DNA of 64,000 nt. It comes from Bradyrhizobium japonicum USDA 6 (GTDB lineage Bacteria; Pseudomonadota; Alphaproteobacteria; Rhizobiales; Xanthobacteraceae). The position numbers were made by a program, and so were the translations under genes. Where the stretch lies: NCBI RefSeq assembly GCF_000284375.1, contig NC_017249.1, forward strand, positions 1 to 64,000. Reading direction: 5' to 3'. This document shows positions 1 through 10,074 of the stretch, piece after piece. The notes beneath the pieces were generated by a model. It did no database searches. It saw only the letters and a program-made list of their open reading frames with translations, and had not been told where the DNA came from. Each line of letters starts with the position of its first letter. Within the stretch, counting starts at the first letter, position 1.

Positions 1-4
1 TTAA

Positions 5-124
5 TTAATAGTCTTTGACTGCAATACTGGGCGATATGATCCGGAAGCGCCGATAGCGGCGCCCGCTTGGCTTCTTCCCGTACTCGCGCTCCCACGTCGA
101 AGTGTCAATCCGCACATCCGTCAT
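5..124 (-). CDS. Possible small basic protein, 39 aa
   Basis: A short frame starts at an ATG whose complement is at 122-124 and ends at TAA at 5-7. The product begins MTDVRIDTSTWE and is rich in Arg, Lys and Tyr (YGKKPSGRRYRRF), so it would be strongly basic. There is no clear Shine-Dalgarno sequence and I do not recognise a family. The composition looks more protein-like than the other frames here, which is the only reason to list it. Confidence 0.25.
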   Translation of the reverse strand: MTDVRIDTSTWEREYGKKPSGRRYRRFRIISPSIAVKDY

Positions 125-483
125 GTTCGCTGATCGCCTCAAAGATTACAACCTTGCCCTAGCGACCGTGCTTCAGAGCGTCAATTCCTTCGAGCTGGTC
201 GGGGTTGGGCTCGTCCTTGATGTTCCAACGGATATCGCAAGCCGCCGAATCTTCTCCAATCGAACAAGCGCCTCTTGGAGTAACGAGGCTCGGAATTTGC
301 AAGTCGTCGGCGCGGGGTGGCGCTGCTCAGCCGTCCTTCGGAAATCCCTCCGTTCAATGCAGAAACACCATAGCGGCGGCACGCCTGACAGCTCTTTATT
401 TCCGTCAGCTACAAATTCTTGTAGTTGACCCGCGCGGTGTCCTCCGGGCTGAATCGCGATCAACCCCACAGGAGAGCAAAGCT

Positions 484-1023
484 ATGTCTCCACTAGAAGC
501 AATCACCCGTTGGCTGGACTCACAAGATTTGGGCATGCAACTTGAGATCGCCGGTTTCGCGACATTCTTGGTTTTCGGGGATGATGACACTTTCACGCTC
601 GGCGACTCGGAGCAGCTCGAGTCTCTTTACCGATGGTTGAACGAGCCAAGCTTGGCATCGGGCATCGCCGCCGAACGTGCCCTGACCTTTCGAGTGTACT
701 TCGCTTCCTTGGCCGAGGATAGATCGACGGGCGCCGGATGGAAGCGAACCGAAGTGTTGGTGCGGAGAATTCTGAAAGACGCTACGCGAGACGGGAGGTT
801 TGCCGCTGCCCGCAAGGCGCAAAGGATGCTTGAGCTCTTGCCCGCCCGAAAAGAGAGCTGGAATCAGGTCGTGAGATCCTGGAATGAATTGGCCGCGACG
901 TATCTAACACACGAGGCTCTCAGTAGTTGGAGCGCCGCCGAGAAGCTCCGAGGCCTGAGGGCGATTTCAAGCACCAGCGTTCCTGTTGCTGGGCTTGGGT
1001 CGCCTCATCGAGGCGCTGCTTAA
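484..1023 (+). CDS. Hypothetical protein, 179 aa
   Basis: I chose the ATG at 484 because AGGAGAG lies eight bases upstream; the frame stays open further 5' but that stretch has poor protein character. The product starts MSPLEAITRWLDSQ, is mainly helical and acidic in its first half and basic in its second (LVRRILKDATRDGRFAAARKAQ). No catalytic motif, signal peptide or membrane segment is visible. The last 25 residues (SSTSVPVAGLGSP) look like read-through into non-coding DNA, so the 3' end may be altered. Family unknown. Confidence 0.45.
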   Translation: MSPLEAITRWLDSQDLGMQLEIAGFATFLVFGDDDTFTLGDSEQLESLYRWLNEPSLASGIAAERALTFRVYFASLAEDRSTGAGWKRTEVLVRRILKDATRDGRFAAARKAQRMLELLPARKESWNQVVRSWNELAATYLTHEALSSWSAAEKLRGLRAISSTSVPVAGLGSPHRGAA

Positions 1024-1543
1024 TTCTGGTAAAGCCGCAATTCCCCTGTGCTGCGGGGCGAGCGTCTGCATGCACCTGTCGGATCCATGGCGGCCACGCT
1101 AGCCGCTTAAAAGCATGACAGCGCATTGAAACTGACCGTCAGGGCCACCGGAGGATATCTCCACCCGACCGGCGGCCCACTTGCGATGCTGTAGCACAAG
1201 AGCCGAAACCGGCATCTCAATGGCAGGCACGGCTTCGCGCTTTTCTTCGAACATATGCCAATGCCAGCGGGCCTAACACATCGAGATGAACGAAAGTCTC
1301 CGGATAGGCTATATCGTTTCGGTAGCTTCATTGCTCGAGAGCCGCTCAGGCCGATGTTCAGGGCCGTAAAAGGTGGTACGTCCGCCTGCCTTCGGCGCAG
1401 ACGTGGCTGCTGCTCGACATGATGTCGCGGCGGCGTCAGTGCCGCTGCGAACGAAAACCGACAAATATCGGACAAAATCCGCAATTGGTGACGAAAAGTC
1501 CGGATTGGCTATATAATATGAGATCGTTGGATGGGGGAGCCCG
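1024..1543. other. Gene-poor stretch with two related AT-rich motifs
   Basis: No supported gene. Two similar motifs occur about 200 bases apart: CTCCGGATAGGCTATAT near 1295 and GTCCGGATTGGCTATATAA near 1499. The second contains TATAAT at 1512-1517, about 27 bases before the DUF7662 start, and could serve as its -10 element; no well-placed -35 is seen. Confidence 0.3.
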
Positions 1544-1795
1544 ATGTCGATCTATAACCCTTTGAGAGACAAGCTGGTCGCAAACAGCTCTGCCTCGCTC
1601 AAGATGACCTTTGCCGACATCGAGATGCTTATCGGTCGCTCCCTCCCGAAATCAGCGTATGAATATGATGCGTGGTGGGCCAACGAAGACCCCGTCAAAA
1701 CAAATCACAGTCACAGCCTTGCGTGGACAGTTCCGGGGTATCAAGCCGAACCAAATCGATTGCAGCGGACAGTAACATTTCGGCGCAGGGGGTAG
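1544..1795 (+). CDS. DUF7662 domain small protein, 83 aa
   Basis: The ATG at 1544 is preceded by GGGGGAG. The sequence has the features I associate with the DUF7662 family: an opening MSIYNPLRDKL, a central LTF-like stretch (MTFADIEMLIGRSLP), then AWWANE and a C-terminal VTFRRRG. The family is a short single domain of about 80 residues, so this copy is full length. Function is unknown; the fold probably binds nucleic acid, but that is only inferred from small size and basic tail. It stands alone, with no operon partner. Confidence 0.7.
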   Translation: MSIYNPLRDKLVANSSASLKMTFADIEMLIGRSLPKSAYEYDAWWANEDPVKTNHSHSLAWTVPGYQAEPNRLQRTVTFRRRG

Positions 1796-1909
1796 CATTT
1801 TCCGCAAAAGCGAATGCCTTGAACCTGGTTCGCTAATTCGACAATCGAGGATGCGTCGTGAATGAAAACGATCACGCGACACGACTAAGCCCGTATCGAC
1901 AAGACATGA

Positions 1910-2260
1910 TATTTCTTATCGCAGTAGCCTCTCCCTCCGTTGGCAGCAAGCAAGGGGCGGCCGGGCGCCGATACGCGTGCCGAGCTCGATCTTGGCGTCC
2001 CTCATCTCCGCCAGCAGAGCCACGGGATCGAGCGTGCGATAGCTCTCGAAGGCGCCGTTCGTTTGACGCCTTTGCTCAGCTTCGGATGCGCGAGAGCGCA
2101 CTCAGGGATCATCGCCGCTTCGAGTTTGGGACGGAGCGGATCGGCGACCTTGCCGAACTGCGCCGTTGCAGCTTCTGCATCGAACTCGGTGACGATGAAG
2201 GCGAAGACGACACGGCGCCCGGTCTTCCAGCAACCGGCTCACGTGGCTGTTGGAGATGGG
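1910..2260 (-). pseudogene. Degraded ORF, possibly a transposase remnant
   Basis: On the minus strand protein-like stretches appear in different frames: VVFAFIVTEFDAEAATAQF, then KLEAAMIPECALAHPKLSKG around 2100-2230, then FESYRTLDPVALLAEMRDAK around 1990-2060. They read in the expected order but need frameshifts to join, so the gene is broken. The pattern reminds me of the C-terminal part of a transposase, but no catalytic triad is visible and the family is uncertain. Confidence 0.25.
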
Positions 2261-2450
2261 TGCCGTAGTCGGCCGCTCCGAGCGCAGTCGTTCAATACCG
2301 AACTCGGCTGGGAGTTCTGTGAGAGCTCCTGGAATAGCCAGTTCTCGGGATGTCGCTCGGCCTGTTTCGCGGCTCAAATTTCATGTATCGAAGAGGGTAC
2401 TGGCCGTGATCGAGAAGGCCAGCCGCAGCAAGAAATTCTGGACTCTTAAC

Positions 2451-2936
2451 TAGATGCGGCGCCGAGCCTTATCGCCGGCCCCTACACACGCCTCCGTCTT
2501 ACTGCGGATGCATCGTCCGCCCGGAACGAAATGGATTGAATGCGGCTCGTCCGTCGAAGCTTCGCCGTAAGCGGGAACACTTGCATCCAATGGCCGACGA
2601 ACGGTCGATACGGGCGGAACGAGGACACGCGGAGCAGCTGCAATCAGGAAACTGACTCGCTGTCGATGCGCTGACTCTTGTCATGCTGATGTGCTCGAAG
2701 CCGCGCAGGACGGGTAACCGCGATTAGACATTTTCGGGTCAAGCCACTTAATCAACAGTCGGCGGACAGCATCCGCGACCGACCCGACATGCACTTTGCC
2801 CATCGACCGGCCGCTCAGGCGGCGCTTGCGACCCCGTCAACTACCAACCCTTGCAGTTGATGGAGGTGGCGGAAACGTGGCAATCGTCGTCAATATCCCG
2901 TCGGGGGCGTCGAATTCGAAACTGGGATTCAGAAGA
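2451..2936. other. No gene seen
   Basis: Frames here are short and inconsistent in composition. Nothing recognisable as a gene, RNA or repeat was found up to the broken porin. Confidence 0.4.
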
Positions 2937-3681
2937 ATAAAAAATTGCTAGCGGGCACGGTAGCCCTCAACACGCTGGCTGCTCCTGCCTCTGCCGTTGA
3001 TCCGGCCGCGCGGCCTTACTTCAAAGCGCCTCCGGCGGTCATTCCGATCTATGATTGGAGCGGCTTCTACGTCGGCAGTGCTGGGACGTGGTCAACGCCG
3101 GCGGCGTGGTCGTCGCTCCGCCCGTTGGCATGGGGCGCCATCATGCGACGGGAGGCACGGTGGGCGGTCACATCGGCTACCGCTGGCAAATAGCGAACTC
3201 GGTGTTCGGTCTGGAGACGCAGGGCAATTGGGCCGATTTCAAGGGCTCCAACGCGAACCTTGCTTTCGCAGGCGTCCGGGATGACTCCACGCTTGATGCA
3301 TTCGGCCTGTTCACGGGCCAAGTCGGCTATGCTTGGAATAACGTGCTGCTCTATGTAAGAGGTGGGGCTGCAGTCGTCCGTGACAAATACCGGGTCTCCG
3401 ATTTTGCGACCGGGCTCACTATCGACAACGGCAGCGAAACTCGTTGGGGCGGCACGGTAGGGGCGGGCCTTGAATTTGGCTTTGCTCCGAACTGGTCCAT
3501 CGGCGTTGAATACGACCACCTGTTCATGGGTCGTCGGGATGTGGATTTCTTTTTTTCACCCGGACTCGTGGGTGTTCCGGTGGGCACTTTTGCAGGGACT
3601 GCCCGTATCGGTCAGGACGTCGATATCGGCTTGGTCCGTGTGAACTACCGGTGGGGTGGCGTGATCGCCACGACCTATTGA
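2937..3681 (+). pseudogene. Broken outer-membrane beta-barrel protein (Omp25/Omp31-like porin)
   Basis: This family forms an eight-stranded beta-barrel in the outer membrane of rhizobia and Brucella. The N-terminus reads KKLLAGTVALNTLAAPASA (a signal peptide ending at an AxA site) followed by ARPY, KAPP and YDWSGFYVG, the family signature after the signal peptide. The body then continues in another frame from about 3078 (CWDVVNAGGVVVAPPVG, TGGTVGGHIGYRWQ) to the C-terminal VRVNYRWG at 3681, typical barrel strands. Two lesions are seen. The start codon is damaged: AAT then six A then TTG fits ATG-AAA-AAA-TTG with the G lost. An out-of-frame deletion near 3078 removes the first surface loop. 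The rest of the barrel is intact. Confidence 0.75.
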
Positions 3682-4969
3682 TCGATCTTCGCCAAAATGG
3701 CGCGGGTTCGCACCAATATCCTGAGCCGCATCGCGGCATAGAAACCTTGGCAACAGGGACTCGCATCAATAGCGCTATCGGCTTCTTGTCGGTACATCGG
3801 CTCGAGCTGGTTAGGCGTGGTTCAAAGGAATCTGGCTGATCTGGTTATGACGCAGCGCCACGGCGAGATCGCGGCGAACTCAAGCGTGCTGCCGTGGTCG
3901 AACGCCAGCCGCTTAGTGGCTGGCTGCGCCGATTTCCCGGCCCCGTGCCTCCACCTGCATCACCGTCGGCTTTCCGGCCGTCGGAGAATGATGAGGCAAA
4001 AATAGTTTTGTCGACCGTCGTAGTTAACCCGGCCCTCGCTTAGGGAGACACAGGTCATCGATTACAATCGTTCCGGTCGGCCGCAGCACGCTCATCGCAC
4101 AGGCAGCGCACTGAAATGCGAGCCGAGGTGCGAGCCGGGCGCACCTTCGTGCTACGACTTGGTCGACCAGGTCGAGGCCGCACTGGCCACCTCGGACGAA
4201 AGGCCGACGAGCGGTCGAAGCGGCGCTCGTGCGAGGGTGGGACATAACGTCGACGACGTGATGGCTTGCGTCATCGTCGCTGCCGATCTCTGCGCCCGAT
4301 CAGCCTGCCGAACCCCCGCTGGCGCGGATCAATTGGGAGCGCCTCGGAGAGCGGATGCAAAATCTCGAGAGGTGGATCGGCAGCGCTGAAGCGGAACTCT
4401 TGTGTTAGGACAGAAACGCGGCTGTCATCCGAGCCGCATTGCCAGCGTCTGCTCGTAGTAGATCACCTCCGCGAAGCCACGGCCGAGGAAGACCGCCAGT
4501 GGGTCGGCGACGAAATCAAACGCGAAGGGGGATGAAGAACAAATCGGTTTGCCTGATCCGACCGGGCTGCAATGAAGATGACCCCCTTTGACAGGGTTGC
4601 CCCTCTTTACAACTTCCGATTGCGTGATAGTAATCCCCTCTAGCCCTAAGAGGGGGGCGGCCGTGGCGATCATCGAGAACATTCGTCTGCTCAAGGGCGT
4701 AGCCGTGTTGCGCTGATTGACTTCATGAAGGTGGTTGACGAGACCCACCTCACCGACCTGCGGAAATACTGTAAACCCTAGCCGCCATCAGCAATGGAGC
4801 GCATGTACCGGCTTAACCCAACAAACCATCTGTGTGTCCGGCTTTGTCGCGCTGCAATCAAGACGCCACGATGAGGAGGTCCGGTTCTATGCCTTTGTCA
4901 TGCTGGCGGGTGACGGCGACGACTATCGGCGCCTGCCGCTGTCAATGCCGCTAGCATGAATAAAATGGG
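3682..4969. other. Gene-poor stretch with short degraded frames
   Basis: No complete gene supported. The minus frame about 4425-4550 (FDFVADPLAVFLGRGFAEV) and a plus stub at 4722-4782 (DFMKVVDETHLTDLRKYC) look protein-like but match nothing I recognise and are isolated. CCCCTCT-AGCCCTA-AGAGGGG near 4636 can form a hairpin but has no T-run. Confidence 0.3.
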
Positions 4970-6043
4970 CTAGATACGGCCGAAAGTCGCCCACACCCCG
5001 TCTTCGCCGTCCCAGCTGCCGCGGCTCGCCGCCTTGGAGTACTCCGTGGCGCGCTGCTCGAAGAAATTGGCGTGCTCGACGCCATTGAGAATCTCGACGA
5101 GCCACGGCAGCGGATGCGCCTTGAGCTGGGTGAACCCGCCCTCCTTCGCCTCGAAGAAGCCGAAGACCGGGGCAATCCGGAGTTGGGCCAGTCGCCAGTC
5201 GGCGACGTAGCGGACGTAGGCGTGGATATGCTCAGGCAGCATCCCCTCGATCTTGCCAAGGCCGAAGGCGAGCTCGACGAAGTTCTCCTCCAGCTTCACC
5301 ATGGTCTTGGCTACGTCGACAATGTCGTCGCGGACGGGGCGCGTCACCGCGCCGGTTTCGCGGTGCCATTCGTGAAATAGCTTGATGATGCCCTCGCAGT
5401 GGAGACTCTCGTCGCGCACTGACCAGCTTACGATCTGTCCCATGCCGTTCATTTTGTTGTGGCGTGGGAAGTTGAGCAGCATGGCGAAGCTGGCGAACAA
5501 GGCCATGCCTTCGGTGAAGGCGCCGAACATCGCCAGGGTACGGGCGACATCCGCCACGCTGTCGACGCCGAACTCGTGCATGTAGTCCGCCTTGGCGCGC
5601 ATCTGCGCATAGCCGCGGAATGCCTCGAACTCGGTCTTAGGCATACCGAGCGTCTTGAGTAGCAGGGCATAGGCGTCGATATGAACCGTCTCCATGTTAG
5701 TGAAAGCGGCCATCATCATCTGGACGGTGAGTGGCTGGAAGATCGGAATGTACCGCTTGAAATAGTTGTCGCCGACCTCGATGTCCGACTGAGTGAAGAA
5801 ACGGAAGATCTGGGTGAGCAGCGCGCGCTCGCTGTCGGTGACGCGGCCCGAAGCCCAGTCGTTGAGGTCGGCGCCGAGCGGCACCTCCTCGCCCATCCAG
5901 TGGGTCTGCTGCTGGCGCTTCCAGAACTCGTAAGCCCAGGCATAGCGATCGACGTCGTAGCTGCCGGTCGAGTCAAGGAGGCCGACGCGTCCCTTGCCGA
6001 TCAACGTGCGCGGATCGGCGCGCGATAGATCGATCACTGACAT
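4970..6043 (-). CDS. nrdB: Class I ribonucleotide reductase small (beta) subunit, 357 aa
   Basis: The beta subunit holds the di-metal centre and radical that start ribonucleotide reduction by the alpha subunit. Start ATG 6043 has GAGGAG nine bases upstream. Metal ligands are visible: E and D in TQSDIEVGD (about residues 83-91), ETVH (about 118-121), then GAFTEGMALF and DESLHCEG. A tyrosine four residues after the ETVH histidine (HIDAY) occupies the position of the radical Tyr of E. coli NrdB, so a tyrosyl-radical enzyme is likely. The reading frame overlaps the end of nrdA by ten bases, a translationally coupled operon under the upstream cobalamin riboswitch. Length fits the family. Confidence 0.93.
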   Translation of the reverse strand: MSVIDLSRADPRTLIGKGRVGLLDSTGSYDVDRYAWAYEFWKRQQQTHWMGEEVPLGADLNDWASGRVTDSERALLTQIFRFFTQSDIEVGDNYFKRYIPIFQPLTVQMMMAAFTNMETVHIDAYALLLKTLGMPKTEFEAFRGYAQMRAKADYMHEFGVDSVADVARTLAMFGAFTEGMALFASFAMLLNFPRHNKMNGMGQIVSWSVRDESLHCEGIIKLFHEWHRETGAVTRPVRDDIVDVAKTMVKLEENFVELAFGLGKIEGMLPEHIHAYVRYVADWRLAQLRIAPVFGFFEAKEGGFTQLKAHPLPWLVEILNGVEHANFFEQRATEYSKAASRGSWDGEDGVWATFGRI

Positions 6044-7977
6044 GCGAGGCACTCCTCATAGTCGGTGCGCTGCCGCGCCGGCTGCTGCGTCGGCGTTGCA
6101 TCCCCGGCAATTTTGCCGGCGAACGCCGCGCGCGAGATCGACTTTGATCGACAGTAGTAGAGGCTCTTCACCCCACGCTTCCACGCCGTCCAGTGCAGCA
6201 TGTGGAGGTCCCACTTATCGACGTCGGCCGGCAGATAGAGGTTGATCGACTGGCTCTGGCAAATCAACGCGGCGCGGTCGGCGGCAAGCTCGACGATCCA
6301 GCGCTGGTCGATCTCGAAGGCGGTGCGAAAGATCGCTTTCTCGTGCTCCGACAGGACGTCGAGATGGGCGACCGATCCGTCGTGCGCGATGATCGACTCC
6401 CAGGTCGCCGAGGTGTCGGCGCCTTTCGCGGCCAGCACCTTAGCGAGGTGCGGATTGCGCACCGAGATGGCGCCGGATAGCGTCTTGTGGGTGTAGATGT
6501 TGGCCGGGATCGGCTCAGTGCAGGCGCTGGTGCCCCCGCAGATGATGCTGATCGAGGCGGTCGGCGCGATTGCGATCTTGTGGCTGAAGCGCGCCATCAC
6601 GCCGCGTTCCAGGGCATCCGGGCACGGGCCACGCTCGCGAGCGAGCGCCACGGATGCGGCGTCGGCTTCGCGACGGAGTTTTCGGAACATGTTCAGATTG
6701 AATGACTTGGCCAAGGTACCCTCCATTGGAATGCCCTTGGCCTGGAGAAACGAGTGGAAGCCCATGACGCCGAGGCCAACGGAGCGCTCGCGCAGGGCGG
6801 CGTAGCGGGCACGCTTCATTCCGTCCGGCGCCACCGTGATGAAGTGCGTGAGCACGTTGTCTAGGAAGCGCATGACGTCCTCTATGAAGCCGGGCTCCTC
6901 ATTCCACTGGTCCCAGGTCTCGAGGTTGAGCGACGACAGGCAGCAAACCGCGGTGCGCTCCTCGCCGCGATGATCGATGCCGGTCGACAGGGTAATCTCG
7001 CTGCACAGGTTGGAGGTCGAGACCTCGAGGCCGAGCTCGCGCTGGTGCTTGGGGAGCGCACGGTTCACGGTGTCGATGAACAAGAGATAAGGCTCGCCGG
7101 TCTGCAGCCGGTTCTCAAGGATGCGTTGCCACAGCTGGCGGGCGTCGATCTCGCGGACGACCTCGTTAGTCTTCGGGCTGCGCAGAGCGAATGCGGTGCC
7201 GGCGCCCACGGCACACATGAACTCGTCGGTGACGTTGATGCCGTGATGTAGGTTGAGGCTCTTGCGGTTGAAGTCACCAGACGCCTTGCGGATCTCGAGG
7301 AACTCCTCGATCTCGGGATGGTGGATATCGAGATAGACCGCCGCCGAGCCGCGCCGCAACGAGCCCTGGCTGATCGCCAGCGTGAGGCCGTCCGTGACGT
7401 GGATGAACGGGATGATGCCCGAGGTGACGCCGCCCCTCGCCTTCTCGCCGATTGAGCGAACATTACCCCAGTAGGTGCCGATGCCGCCGCCATTGGAAGC
7501 AAGCCAGACGTTCTCGTTCCAGGTGCCGACGATGCCTTCGAGCGAGTCCGACACTGAGTTAAGGAAGCACGAGATCGGAAGGCCGCGCGTCGTGCCGCCG
7601 TTGGAGAGCACCGGTGTGGCCGGCATGAACCACAGCCGAGACATCGCATCATATAGACGTTGGGCATGCGCAACATTGTCCGCGAAGGCGCAAGACACTC
7701 GGGCGAACATGTCCTGGAGGCCTTCGCCGGCGAGCAGATAGCGGTCGGTCAGCGTCAGCCTACCAAACGAGGTCAGCAGGTCGTCGCGCGACCGATCGAG
7801 CGAAAGGTCAGACGGAGTTGGCGATCGCGCGGGGGGCCTCGGCAGGGGAGCCGGCAATGCTGGGGGCTGCACAAGACACAGTTCAGGTGTGGTAGGCTTT
7901 GCCTGCGCTGAGGGCTGCCGCACACTCGGCAGCTCAATGAGATGACCATACTGATCGAAATCGTAAGACGCCGACAT
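6034..7977 (-). CDS. nrdA: Class I ribonucleotide reductase large (alpha) subunit, 647 aa
   Basis: Reduces ribonucleotides to deoxyribonucleotides for DNA synthesis together with NrdB. Start ATG 7977 (MSASYDFDQYG) was chosen over the longer frame because the upstream part is the riboswitch leader. Conserved parts are visible: MPATPVLSNGGT, LPISCFLNSVSDS (redox Cys), NLCSEITLSTG, TAVCCLSSLNL (second half of the active-site cysteines), PTASISIICGGT, and a C-terminal ECLACQ swinging-arm cysteine pair. No ATP-cone is visible at the N-terminus, so classic dATP inhibition of overall activity may be absent. The leader suggests repression when cobalamin is plentiful, which makes sense if the cell also has a B12-dependent class II enzyme (not seen here). 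Confidence 0.93.
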   Translation of the reverse strand: MSASYDFDQYGHLIELPSVRQPSAQAKPTTPELCLVQPPALPAPLPRPPARSPTPSDLSLDRSRDDLLTSFGRLTLTDRYLLAGEGLQDMFARVSCAFADNVAHAQRLYDAMSRLWFMPATPVLSNGGTTRGLPISCFLNSVSDSLEGIVGTWNENVWLASNGGGIGTYWGNVRSIGEKARGGVTSGIIPFIHVTDGLTLAISQGSLRRGSAAVYLDIHHPEIEEFLEIRKASGDFNRKSLNLHHGINVTDEFMCAVGAGTAFALRSPKTNEVVREIDARQLWQRILENRLQTGEPYLLFIDTVNRALPKHQRELGLEVSTSNLCSEITLSTGIDHRGEERTAVCCLSSLNLETWDQWNEEPGFIEDVMRFLDNVLTHFITVAPDGMKRARYAALRERSVGLGVMGFHSFLQAKGIPMEGTLAKSFNLNMFRKLRREADAASVALARERGPCPDALERGVMARFSHKIAIAPTASISIICGGTSACTEPIPANIYTHKTLSGAISVRNPHLAKVLAAKGADTSATWESIIAHDGSVAHLDVLSEHEKAIFRTAFEIDQRWIVELAADRAALICQSQSINLYLPADVDKWDLHMLHWTAWKRGVKSLYYCRSKSISRAAFAGKIAGDATPTQQPARQRTDYEECLACQ

Positions 7978-8084
7978 CGGCAACCCCGTGATATTTGGGG
8001 GCTGGGACCGTGCGGACGACTTGCGAGGGGACCGGGCAAATGTCCCCGGCTGCAAGCGACCCACCGGGCACCCCGCCCGAGGAC

Positions 8085-8216
8085 ATGGGTTCTGTCGCGG
8101 TAGGTTTCCTGGCTCGCGGGTCGCTGCGGCTGTCGGCCTTCCCAGCGCTGTCGCGCTAATGCCTCGGAATAGCCGCTGCCGACACAATGGGTTCCCCCCT
8201 AACACCGTGCCACCAT
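8085..8216 (-). promoter_or_regulatory. Cobalamin (AdoCbl-type) riboswitch-like leader of nrdAB
   Basis: Reading the minus strand from 8214: GGTGGCAC, then GGGGGGAAC, then GCTGGGAAGGC near 8140, and finally GAGCCAGGAAACCTACC (8115-8099). The last two blocks and their order are the hallmark 3' half of the cobalamin riboswitch; the 5' half is more divergent. The element ends about 110 bases before the nrdA ATG, leaving room for an expression platform rich in GC hairpins. B12 riboswitches in front of class I ribonucleotide reductase genes are known where a class II enzyme is also present. Confidence 0.72.
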
Positions 8217-8377
8217 ATATGCGAATTTAAAACCACTACGACACCACATATAGAAGCCTTTGCCCAGACTCGTCAAGACGGCACAGTCAAGTTAACCAGT
8301 TGGAGCAGCCCCGAGGTCGAGGTTCGAAATTCGCCGAGCGCCTGTCCTGAGAGCCTCACTCAAAAAACATAGATGTC

Positions 8378-8580
8378 TCAAGGCCTGGCCAATCGGCGAG
8401 TTAGGAGCCTCAGATGGGCGACGAGCGGCCAGGCGAGCTCGGTAGCGGCGGAACCTTCGAAGTCTTTGCAGAGATGCCCACATCTGCCGAGCCACGCAAA
8501 GGTGCGCTCGACGACCCAGCGCCTGCGATCGGCCAAGATGTGCTCAAACCTTTGGAAGTGGCGTCGCAAATTCTCCAACA
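8378..8580 (-). mobile_element. IS5-family transposase C-terminal fragment
   Basis: The minus frame reads RHFQRFEHILADRRRWVVER, followed by TFAWLGRCGHLCKDFE and LRLLTRRLARP. The WVVERTFAWL segment carries the last catalytic glutamate of IS5-group DDE transposases. Only about 65 residues of the C-terminus match; the rest of the gene is missing and the upstream frame is unrelated. It is a dead remnant. Confidence 0.75.
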
Positions 8581-8958
8581 GGGGAACAGCAACCCTGGAC
8601 ATCCTGAATGTTGGCATCGATCGGTTCGCGGTCCGCGAATTGAGTTGGGCCGGATCGGGTTTCGGTAGCCATACGCGTCTCGCCATTCATCGCTTTCTGT
8701 GGCCTTAGATCAAAAATTGTCTGGAGCCCGACCGCAAATCGATGCAGCCGCCCGTGGCAATATCCCAGCTTAGTGGATTTGACCCCGCCAGCTCTCACAT
8801 CAGACGTGCCAACTTTGCCGAAGAGACGATTGGTATGCTTTTCGCAGGCCCGGCGTCCGCCTCACGTGCTCAGTTGTCTGGCCGCGAACATAAGCCGTCC
8901 TGACCGAACGCGGTCATGTCAGGTTATTGGCAATCAATCCTAACGGGATGAGGCGGAG

Positions 8959-9600
8959 CTATGCTTGAGTCTGGGTGACGAGCCGATCCGGCGGCGCGGC
9001 CTTGCTGGGTCGGAATGAAGCCGTTCGCAACATTGGCGTGAGCGGCGGCGAAGAACCGTGTTGTATCTCACCAACGACCTTGAAGCCGTGACGTTGGTAA
9101 AAGGGAATGTTTTCAGGGTTCGAACTTTCGAGGTAGGCAACAATGCCGTCCTCATCGCATCGTTGAAGGGCGTAGTTCATCAGCAACGTGCCAAGCCCTT
9201 TTCCGACCCAGTTCGGATCGACGGCAATGAGTGGCAGATACCAATGTGGCTCGTGGGGACGATGTTCGGCCATTCTCCGCCGCAAGTGTGCCATATCCTC
9301 GGTAATCTCCGGGCGCAGGGATAGCGCCATGATTGCATCCAATGCCTCCTCATCTTGCTGCACGTTGGGAGGCAGCCACAGGGCCGCGCCACGAATCTCT
9401 CCCGCGACGTAGGCTGTGCCATGTGCAAATGCTCGGCCCCCACAGGCGTCAATGAACTGAGGCATGCTTCTAAGGTATTGCCTTGGGTCAGGCCAGCTCC
9501 AACGCATCAACGGATCCGCGGCAAAGCCGAGCACAATTGTCCAGACAGTGCTTGCACGAATGTTTGCGTTCGCAGATCTGATATCTGATTCTTCTGTCAT
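8959..9600 (-). CDS. GNAT-family N-acetyltransferase, 213 aa
   Basis: Transfers an acetyl group from acetyl-CoA to an unknown amine. Start ATG 9600 (MTEESDIRSANANIRAS) is the first Met with family-like sequence after it. The acetyl-CoA loop is seen as VDPNWVGKGLGTLLMNYAL (Q/RxxGxG/A type motif, about residues 128-146), preceded by HWYLPLIAV and followed by YLESSNPENIPFYQRHGFKV, the usual C-terminal beta-strand and helix. Many relatives of this YLPLIAV type sit near polyketide or toxin-resistance genes; here it stands alone among remnants. Substrate unknown. Full length. Confidence 0.85.
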   Translation of the reverse strand: MTEESDIRSANANIRASTVWTIVLGFAADPLMRWSWPDPRQYLRSMPQFIDACGGRAFAHGTAYVAGEIRGAALWLPPNVQQDEEALDAIMALSLRPEITEDMAHLRRRMAEHRPHEPHWYLPLIAVDPNWVGKGLGTLLMNYALQRCDEDGIVAYLESSNPENIPFYQRHGFKVVGEIQHGSSPPLTPMLRTASFRPSKAAPPDRLVTQTQA

Positions 9601-10074
9601 GAAGTCGTTTCGGGGCTCTGTTTTGGCATTGGCCTTCCAAGGAGGAGCATGGCATCGACACATCTGACGGTGAGCGGAATGGATGCACCGACGGGGACTC
9701 GCCGGGTGCATTTGGTTTCCCTTCCGAGATCTCCGCCTGTCTCAGACGGCTGACTTTGACGGCCACTTCGGACGAAGGCTCCTTGGTAGGCAATGCTTGG
9801 ATCTACATATTCCTGGCGGGCTTCTGCGCTTCCACGCCCTATCTGGAACCCGCCCCGCCCTTCCCAAGGAAGCTCCGACGTTCTCAAGGTCGACACGGTT
9901 CGGCAGCCTGCAACCGTCCGCGAAGGGAATGACATGAGGACGCCTTTGATATTGCAAGTGCGAAGAAGTCAGGGCATGGCGAACATCGGGCGATGGCTGC
10001 CTGAACCGGGCTCCGGCACGAGCAAACAGCCAGCCAAGTGTCGCGCGTCGAGGTCCAGACTAGGCAAGGAATCA
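9601..10074. other. No gene seen
   Basis: Only short overlapping frames of inconsistent composition. Nothing recognisable. Confidence 0.35.

Noticed and set aside
4636..4656. Hairpin CCCCTCT/AGAGGGG as terminator
   Set aside because: No T-run on either strand and no gene ends there.
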